Source: an uncultured Frankineae bacterium
GTDB taxonomy: Bacteria > Actinomycetota > Actinomycetes > Mycobacteriales > SCTD01
Length of the DNA: 21,564 nucleotides
Reading direction: 5' to 3'
NCBI GenBank assembly: GCA_902805805.1
Contig: CADCUE010000295.1
Coordinates: 1-21,564 of the forward strand
Under the pieces are notes generated by a model. That model saw only the letters and a program-made list of their open reading frames with translations. It did no database searches and was not told the DNA's origin. This document shows positions 16,472 through 21,564 of this stretch, piece by piece (positions within the stretch are counted from its first letter, which is position 1; every line of letters starts with the position of its first letter). The position numbers and the translations under genes were made by a program.

Positions 16472-17181
16472 CCCGCCCGCCGCACGGCACGACGGACGGC
16501 GACGTCCCGGACGACGCCACCGGCTTCACGCTGGTCGAGCTGCTCGTCGCGGCGTCGCTGCTGATCGTCCTGAGCCTGGTGTCCTTCACCACCGTGCTGT
16601 CGACGGCGCGCATCACCACGAGCGCGCGCGACGCCGCGGACGTCAACCAGGAGGCGCGGCTGCTCCTGAACCGCATGTCTCGCGAGCTGCGAGAAGCCCG
16701 CTCGGTGACCTCGGCCACCAACCCGGCCCTGTCGGGACACACCCCGGCGTACGCGACGTCCGATCCGGCGGCCGACCGGTCGCTGACCTTCGAGGTCGAC
16801 TTCAACGGCGTCAACGGGGTCGAGCCGAACGCGCCCGACCCCGAGGTCCTGACCTACCGCTACGACGCGGCGCGCCAGCGCGTGCTGCTGCAGGCCGGCG
16901 GCCAGACGCTGCCTGTCCTGGCCGCGAACGTGACCGCGTTCAGCCTGCGCTTCACCAGCCGGCAGTACGCCTACGACGGGACCGTCGACGGGCTCAAGGA
17001 CAACATCGTCACCTGGGAGGAGCTCGATGCCGACCCTACGGGCGTGCGGGGCAACGGCAACCGGCAGCTGGACCTCGAGCTGCAGCACGTCGACGCCGTG
17101 GAGATCGGCATCACCCTGTTCAAGGGCGAGCGACGGCAGACCTACCGGACGCAGGTCGACCTGCGCAACCGGCCGTACTGA
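16468..17181 (+). CDS. Minor pilin, PilW/GspJ-like
   Basis: This 237-residue prepilin has the site DATG-FTLVELLVAASLLIVLSLV (G19, F20) and Glu at mature position 5 (E24). A long helix follows (NQEARLLLNRMSRELREARSV), typical of the PilW/GspJ group. The beta-rich C-terminal half contains LTYRYDAARQRVLLQ and ends near VEIGITLFKGERRQTYRTQVDLRN, as in many PilW-like proteins. Its ATG overlaps the stop of the PilV-like gene, so the two are translationally coupled. It probably joins the other minor pilins in a priming complex at the tip. Confidence 0.87.
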   Translation: MTRPPHGTTDGDVPDDATGFTLVELLVAASLLIVLSLVSFTTVLSTARITTSARDAADVNQEARLLLNRMSRELREARSVTSATNPALSGHTPAYATSDPAADRSLTFEVDFNGVNGVEPNAPDPEVLTYRYDAARQRVLLQAGGQTLPVLAANVTAFSLRFTSRQYAYDGTVDGLKDNIVTWEELDADPTGVRGNGNRQLDLELQHVDAVEIGITLFKGERRQTYRTQVDLRNRPY

Positions 17182-17190
17182 GGAGATCTC

Positions 17191-18531
17191 ATGCGCAGTG
17201 CACGCAGCCGCACCCAGGGCGAGTCCGGGGTGGCCCTCCTCTCGGTCCTGCTCGTCGGCGTCATCCTGACGGGGCTCGGTCTCGCGCTGGCCCGCACCAC
17301 CTTGACCAACCTCGACAACGCCGGGAGGGACCGCGTCTCCTCCGGCGCCCTGGGTGTCGCCGAGGCAGGCGTCGCCAGCGCCATCGGCTACATCCGCGAC
17401 AACGGCGTGAACCAGCTGTGCGCCGGCTGCACCACGCCCTGGAACGCCGCCGCGCCCCGGACGCTCAGCATCTCGGGGGGGCGGGCGGTGGTCACCATCA
17501 CGGTCGTCGAGAGGTACGCGCCGCCGACCGTCCCGCTCGGCCGCTACCTCATCCGGTCCGTGGGCACGACGGCCGGGACGTCGCCGGGCAAGCGCACGGT
17601 CGAGCAGGCCATCGACGTCAAGCCGTTCGCCTTCCCGCTCGGGGTCTACACCGCCGCCAAGGCCAACCTCGGCGGCACGGTCAACATCACCCAGGAGAGC
17701 TTCTTCTCCGGGCAGTGCATCGACAGCCGGTCGAAGATGACCTTCCTCCAAGGCGCCTCGGGGAGCTGGCTCGACCCCTACAACGACATCCCCGCGGGCG
17801 CGCACTCCGCGTCCTACATCACCGACACCAACACGAACGTGTGCAGCACCGACCTCGCGTCGGTGCGCGCCACCGACGCCGGCGCCCTGCACCGCACCAA
17901 CACCTGTCACGAGACCTACTGGGCCGACCAGAGCGCACTCGGCGGGCCGTTCACCTCCGGCACCTGCGCCCTGCGCACGGCGGGCAAGGGCGACTACCCC
18001 ACGGCGGGCTCCCGGTTCAGCCACGACGTCATGCGCGACCGGTACGGCTTCCTGCCGCGCGGGCTGCCCGAGGACCAGTACGCCCTGCTCAAGGCCAAGG
18101 CCAAGGCGAACGGCACGTACTTCCCGGCCGGCACGGCCGTGACCATCCCGGCCGCGTCGGCCGTCCCGGGGACCCCCGGGTACAACCCGGTGGTCTACGT
18201 CGAGGGCCAGGACCTCTCGCTCGGCACCGAGTTCAACGGCTACGCCTGGGTGGCCGACCCCAGCTGCGTGGGCCTGCACCCCAGCGTCCTGCTCGTCGTG
18301 GAGCGGGGCAGCCTCAAGCTGGGCTCGAGCACCAACTTCACGGGCAACCTGTTCGTCCCGGACGGCGACGTGTCCTTCTCCGGTGGCGCCGTCCTGACCG
18401 GCACGGTCTTCACCAAGAACCTCAAGTTCACCGGCAGCGGCACCATCGGCCTGAACGAGTGCGCGGCCCGCGGCACGCACGGCAGCCTGCTCGGCGTCGA
18501 CAAGACGCGCTTCCGCCAGCTGGACCAGTAG
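17191..18531 (+). CDS. PilX-like pilus assembly protein with repetitive beta-rich C-terminus
   Basis: This 446-residue protein has a PilX/GspK-like N-terminus. After a short basic leader comes ESG-VALLSVLLVGVILTGLGLALA. If cleavage follows G13, mature position 5 is Ser (S18), not the Glu of the other pilins. The rest includes eight cysteines, an even number that would suit disulfides outside the membrane. A C-terminal part shows short repeats (GSLKLGSSTNFTGNLFVPDG, then DVSFSGGAVLTGTVFTKNLK, then FTGSGTIG) suggestive of a beta-helix. ATG 17191 has GAGGAG at 17180-17185, 5 nt upstream, overlapping the previous stop. It closes the minor-pilin set. Assignment as PilX-like is by N-terminus and gene order. 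Confidence 0.8.
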   Translation: MRSARSRTQGESGVALLSVLLVGVILTGLGLALARTTLTNLDNAGRDRVSSGALGVAEAGVASAIGYIRDNGVNQLCAGCTTPWNAAAPRTLSISGGRAVVTITVVERYAPPTVPLGRYLIRSVGTTAGTSPGKRTVEQAIDVKPFAFPLGVYTAAKANLGGTVNITQESFFSGQCIDSRSKMTFLQGASGSWLDPYNDIPAGAHSASYITDTNTNVCSTDLASVRATDAGALHRTNTCHETYWADQSALGGPFTSGTCALRTAGKGDYPTAGSRFSHDVMRDRYGFLPRGLPEDQYALLKAKAKANGTYFPAGTAVTIPAASAVPGTPGYNPVVYVEGQDLSLGTEFNGYAWVADPSCVGLHPSVLLVVERGSLKLGSSTNFTGNLFVPDGDVSFSGGAVLTGTVFTKNLKFTGSGTIGLNECAARGTHGSLLGVDKTRFRQLDQ

Positions 18532-18540
18532 CCGCGGTCC

Positions 18541-18546
18541 TAGGGT
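18541..18546 (+). promoter_or_regulatory. Putative -10 box of a leaderless promoter for pilD
   Basis: TAGGGT lies 9 nt after the PilX-like stop and 8 nt before the pilD GTG, with no ribosome binding site. It is identical to the boxes before rarA and mltG, so pilD may have a housekeeping promoter unlike the rest of the pilus locus. Confidence 0.45.
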
Positions 18547-18554
18547 CTGTCGCT

Positions 18555-19337
18555 GTGGCTGCCGCCGTCGTCGTCGCCTGCGCTGTGCTGGGGCTGCTCA
18601 TAGGGTCGTTCCTCAACGTCGTCATCTGGCGCGTCCCGCGCGGGCAGTCTGTCGTGCGTCCCGCGTCGGCGTGCCCGTCGTGCGGTGCCATGCTGCACCC
18701 GCGCGACAACGTGCCGGTGGTCAGCTGGCTGCTGCTGCGCGGCCGGTGCCGGCACTGCTCGGACCGGGTGAGCGCCCGCTACCCGCTGGTGGAGCTCGCG
18801 ACGGCCGGGCTGTTCGCGGTGATGGCGCTGCGCTTCGGACTGGACCCGGTGCTGCCCGCCTACCTCTACCTCGCCGCCGTCGGGCTCGCCCTGGCCGTGA
18901 TCGACCTGGACTGCAAGCGCCTCCCGAACGCCCTGACCCTGCCCAGCTACCCGGTCGCCGCGGCGCTGCTCGCGCTGGCCACGCTCCTCGGCTCGGACTC
19001 CGGCGGGCTCGTGCGGGCCCTGCTCGGCGGGGCGGCGATGTACGTCGTCTACTTCGTCCTGTGCTTCGCCTATCCGGCAGGGATGGGCTTCGGCGACGTC
19101 AAGCTGGCCGGCGTGCTCGGGATGTACACCGCCTGGCTGGGCTGGGGGGCCTGGGCGGTCGGGCTCTTCCTGGGCTTCCTGCTCGGCGGGCTGTTCGGTG
19201 TCCTGCTCATCCTGGCCCGCAGGGGCGGGCGCAAGACCGCCGTGCCGTTCGGGCCGTTCATGCTCGTCGGCGTCCTGATCGCGGTCCTGGTCGGCCAGGA
19301 CCTCGCCCGCGCGTACCTCGCGTCCACGGGCGTCTGA
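18555..19337 (+). CDS. pilD: Prepilin leader peptidase / N-methyltransferase PilD
   Basis: This 260-residue polytopic membrane aspartic protease cleaves the leader after Gly in prepilins and methylates the new N-terminus. GSFLNVVIWRVPRG opens the methyltransferase region. The zinc tetracysteine is complete, CPSC (C40, C43) and CRHC (C65, C68), as in bifunctional enzymes. The two catalytic aspartates lie in AVIDLDCKRLPN (D117/D119 region) and GFGDVK (D181). Hydrophobic segments alternate across the C-terminal two thirds. The GTG start has no ribosome binding site and follows a -10 box, suggesting leaderless translation. It would process the five prepilin-like proteins encoded upstream. Confidence 0.96.
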   Translation: MAAAVVVACAVLGLLIGSFLNVVIWRVPRGQSVVRPASACPSCGAMLHPRDNVPVVSWLLLRGRCRHCSDRVSARYPLVELATAGLFAVMALRFGLDPVLPAYLYLAAVGLALAVIDLDCKRLPNALTLPSYPVAAALLALATLLGSDSGGLVRALLGGAAMYVVYFVLCFAYPAGMGFGDVKLAGVLGMYTAWLGWGAWAVGLFLGFLLGGLFGVLLILARRGGRKTAVPFGPFMLVGVLIAVLVGQDLARAYLASTGV

Positions 19338-19374
19338 CCGACCGGGACGCAGGCAGTCCGAGCGCAGGACCGGC

Positions 19375-19402
19375 TCAAGGCACCGTTGCGGACGGCCGAT
19401 GC
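19375..19402 (+). promoter_or_regulatory. Sigma-28-like promoter of pilMNO
   Basis: TCAAG (19375-19379), 15 nt and GCCGATGC (19395-19402) lie in the 132-nt gap between pilD and pilM and match the pilB, pilT and pilA elements exactly in spacing. Transcription would start near 19409, leaving about 60 nt before the pilM GTG. Confidence 0.75.
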
Positions 19403-19469
19403 ACCTCTCACCGGCGGGGACCTCCGTCCGGACCGTGCGACCTCGGCGTCGCCGTGCGAGGGGACTGAC

Positions 19470-20531
19470 GTGGCCGGACGACCGGTGGTGGGGCTGGACA
19501 TCGGGACCTCCGGTGTCCGCGCGGCGGAGCTCCTCCTGGGCAAGGGCGGACCGACCCTCGACCGCTTCGGCCAGGTGGCACTGCCCCCTGGAGCGGTCCA
19601 GGACGGCGAGGTCGTCGACGCCGACGCGGTCGCCGAGGCGATCCGCCTGCTGTGGGTGCAGGCCCGGTTCAGCAGCACCAAGGTCGTGGTCGGTGTCGCC
19701 AACCAGAAGGTCGTCGTCCGCCAGGTCGACCTCCCGTGGCTGCCGCTGCGCGAGCTCCGGTCGTCCCTCGCCTTCCAGGTGCAGGACTTCATCCCGATGC
19801 CGGTGGAGCAGGCCATCCTCGACTTCCACCCCCTGCAGGACTTCGTCGACGAGACCGGTGCCCGCAAGCTGCGCGTGCTGCTGGTGGCGGCCGCGAGGGA
19901 CATGGTCGGCAGCGCGCTCGAGGCGGTCGCCAAGGCCGGGCTGCAGCCGTCGATGGTCGACCTGACCAGCTTCGCCGTGCTGCGCTCCCAGGTCACCGCC
20001 AGCGGCAGCTTCGCCGTCGAGGCGGAGGCCCTGGTCGACATCGGCGCGAGCGTCACCAACATCGTCGTGCACCAGGGCGGCGTCCCGCGCTTCGTCCGCA
20101 TCCTGCTCATGGGCGGCGCGGACATCACCGACGCGGTCGCCGAGCGCCTGGGCCTGCCGGCCGAGGAGGCCGAGGCGCTCAAGCAGGCGAACGGCCTGGC
20201 GCTGGTGCCCGCGTCGACGGACCCGCACCCGGTGCACCGGGCGATCGAGTCGACCGGGTCCGCCCTCGTGGAGGAGGTCCGCGGCTCGCTGGACTACTAC
20301 TCGGGCCAGCCGGACGCCGCCCGCATCGGGCGGGTCGTGCTGTCCGGCGGCGGCTCACGGCTCCACGGCCTGGTGGAGCGGCTCAGCACCGCGACCCGGC
20401 TGCCCGTCGAGCTGGCGCACCCCATGCAGGTCCTGCGCATCGGCCGGACCGGCCTGACGGCCGAGCAGCTGGCCTTCGTCGAGCCGATGGTGACCGTTCC
20501 TGTCGGACTGGCGCTGGGCGTGGCGTCATGA
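19470..20531 (+). CDS. pilM: Type IV pilus assembly protein PilM (actin-like ATPase)
   Basis: This 353-residue cytoplasmic, FtsA/actin-like protein binds the N-terminus of PilN and links the motor to the membrane complex. The phosphate-1 motif VGLDIGTSGVRAAEL is at residues 7-21. QVDLPWLPLRELRSSLAFQVQDFIPMPVEQAILDF is a very typical PilM segment. LVDIGASVTNIVVHQGGVPRFVR (second phosphate region) and VVLSGGGSRLHGL (adenosine motif) complete the nucleotide site. GTG 19470 is chosen because GAGGGG at 19458-19463 lies 6 nt upstream and the motif begins right after. It overlaps pilN (ATGA). Confidence 0.95.
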   Translation: MAGRPVVGLDIGTSGVRAAELLLGKGGPTLDRFGQVALPPGAVQDGEVVDADAVAEAIRLLWVQARFSSTKVVVGVANQKVVVRQVDLPWLPLRELRSSLAFQVQDFIPMPVEQAILDFHPLQDFVDETGARKLRVLLVAAARDMVGSALEAVAKAGLQPSMVDLTSFAVLRSQVTASGSFAVEAEALVDIGASVTNIVVHQGGVPRFVRILLMGGADITDAVAERLGLPAEEAEALKQANGLALVPASTDPHPVHRAIESTGSALVEEVRGSLDYYSGQPDAARIGRVVLSGGGSRLHGLVERLSTATRLPVELAHPMQVLRIGRTGLTAEQLAFVEPMVTVPVGLALGVAS

Positions 20532-21205
20532 GCCTGCTGGACGAGCGCGCCGCGGAGGCGGTCAGCCTGCCGGACACGCCGGGCCGGACGCTGCCACGCG
20601 TCAACCTGCTGCCACCGGAGATCGCCGAGCGCGCGCGGCTGCGACGCGTCCAGCTCGGACTGGGCGGTGGGCTGCTCGTCGTGCTCGCCACTGTCACCGC
20701 CGTCTACGCCGCAGCCGTCGGCAGCGTGCGCGACGCCGGCGTCGCCCTCGACGCCTCCACCGCCCGGGGATCGGCCCTGCAGGCCGAGACCGCGAAGTAC
20801 GCCGACGTGCAGGCGGTGCACGACCGCGCCGCGTCGGCGCAGGCCATGCTGGCCGGGGCGATGGCCTCGGAGGTCCGTTACTCCGGCCTGCTGCACGACC
20901 TGAGCCGCACCGTCCCCGAGGACGTCTGGCTCAAGCAGATCACCTTCACCCAGGCCGACGGGACGGCGGGCGCCGTGCCGGGGACCGGGATCGGCACCGT
21001 GACCTTCAGCGGAGTGGGCTTCTCCCACGACGACGTCGCCGTGTGGCTCGAGTCGCTCGGCAAGCAGAAGGGCTACAGCAGCCCTGCCTTCACCGAGTCG
21101 ACCGCCGGCCTGATCGGCGAGCGCCGGACCGTGAGCTTCACGAGCACCGCGACCCTGACCGCCGACGCGCTGTCGCGTCGCTTCACCGCGACGGACGGGA
21201 GCTGA
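20528..21205 (+). CDS. pilN: Type IV pilus assembly protein PilN
   Basis: This 225-residue bitopic membrane protein pairs with PilO. The short cytoplasmic N-terminus carries the PilM-binding motif RVNLLPPEI at 24-32. A transmembrane helix spans about 43-64. A coiled-coil region follows (ALQAETAKYADVQAVHDRA), then a ferredoxin-like domain with LLHDLSRTVPEDVWLKQITF and VTFSGVGFSHDDVAVWLESL, typical of PilN. The start overlaps the pilM stop (ATGA), and pilO begins 1 nt after the pilN stop, so pilMNO is one operon. A ~12-residue stretch before the NLLP motif is longer than in many homologues. Confidence 0.93.
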   Translation: MSLLDERAAEAVSLPDTPGRTLPRVNLLPPEIAERARLRRVQLGLGGGLLVVLATVTAVYAAAVGSVRDAGVALDASTARGSALQAETAKYADVQAVHDRAASAQAMLAGAMASEVRYSGLLHDLSRTVPEDVWLKQITFTQADGTAGAVPGTGIGTVTFSGVGFSHDDVAVWLESLGKQKGYSSPAFTESTAGLIGERRTVSFTSTATLTADALSRRFTATDGS

Positions 21206-21206
21206 C

Positions 21207-21564
21207 GTGGACAAGGTCAAGCAGTGGGTGGCGCTCGCCGCCGCCGCGGCGCTCGTCCTCGGGGCGGCCGGCTGGTTCCTGCTCATCTCGCCCAAGCGCG
21301 GTGAGGCCAGCGAGCTGCGGGACCGGCACGCCGCGCAGGAGCTGAGCAACCAGCAGGCCGCGACGCAGCTGGCGGCGCTCAAGACCAAGGCCGAGCAGCT
21401 CCCGCGCAAGCGTGCGGCCCTGGCCGCCGTCGCCGCGAAGGTCCCGACCGGACCGGCCCTGCCGGCGCTGGTGCGCGCGCTCACGGCGGCGGCGCGCTCG
21501 GCGGGGGTCGAGCTGGTCTCCGTGGCGCCAGGCGCCGCGACGCCGCTGGCGGGGATGGCGCCTG
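21207..21564 (+). CDS. pilO: Type IV pilus assembly protein PilO (partial, cut by window end)
   Basis: The first ~119 residues are visible. A transmembrane helix runs at about residues 7-27 and ends LLISPKRGE. A helical coiled-coil region follows (SELRDRHAAQELSNQQAATQ, then LAALKTKAEQLPRKRAALAAV). The pilO-like domain starts at VPTGPALPALVRALTAAARSAGVELVSVAPG, a recognisable PilO pattern. PilO dimerises with PilN to align the motor and platform. GTG 21207 has GGGAG at 21197-21201, 5 nt upstream, and lies 1 nt after the pilN stop. Confidence 0.92.
   Translation, partial: MDKVKQWVALAAAAALVLGAAGWFLLISPKRGEASELRDRHAAQELSNQQAATQLAALKTKAEQLPRKRAALAAVAAKVPTGPALPALVRALTAAARSAGVELVSVAPGAATPLAGMAP

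Noticed and set aside
18601..18606. A second TAGGGT inside the pilD coding sequence as a promoter
   Set aside because: It lies within codons for the conserved LLIGSFLN segment and has no suitable start codon just downstream, so it is a chance match.

Overview
This is a very GC-rich actinobacterial chromosome segment with dense reading frames, many GTG starts, and the common actinobacterial gene order aspS / rarA / alaS / ruvX / mltG / aroE. Lineage cannot be fixed without a search. A complete-looking type IV pilus (T4P) locus, a c-di-GMP-I riboswitch and sigma-28-like promoters suggest a motile or surface-active member of Actinomycetia (for example Kineosporiales, Geodermatophilales or Micromonosporales); that placement is inference.

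Positions 1-8520 are housekeeping. They hold the end of aspS, a convergent GNAT acetyltransferase, the AAA+ ATPase gene rarA, two small membrane-anchored proteins, alaS, ruvX, mltG and aroE. rarA through ruvX are tightly coupled, with GTGA and ATGA overlaps between most pairs. The GNAT gene, rarA and mltG each have a TANNNT -10 box 6-7 nt before a GTG start, as expected of leaderless transcripts.

Positions 8521 to the end are the T4P locus: pilB (extension ATPase), pilT (retraction ATPase), pilC (platform), a small reverse-strand membrane protein, pilA (major pilin), four minor-pilin-like genes (GspH/FimT-, PilV-, PilW- and PilX-like), pilD (prepilin peptidase), then pilM, pilN and pilO (assembly complex; pilO is cut by the window end). 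There is no outer-membrane secretin, as expected for a monoderm-type cell.

The most notable content is regulatory. Four T4P units (pilB, pilT, pilA, pilM) are each preceded by a nearly identical element, TCAAG-N15-(G/C)CCGATGC, matching the sigma-28 (FliA/WhiG) architecture. A weaker fifth copy precedes the small reverse-strand gene. The pilA leader holds a convincing c-di-GMP-I (GEMM-I) aptamer, followed by a segment that can pair either with a local partner or with the pilA Shine-Dalgarno sequence. pilA is followed by a strong hairpin that could isolate its high expression from the minor pilins. A long near-perfect hairpin lies between the convergent pilC and small-protein genes. The picture is a pilus regulon driven by a motility/development sigma factor, with c-di-GMP gating major-pilin output.
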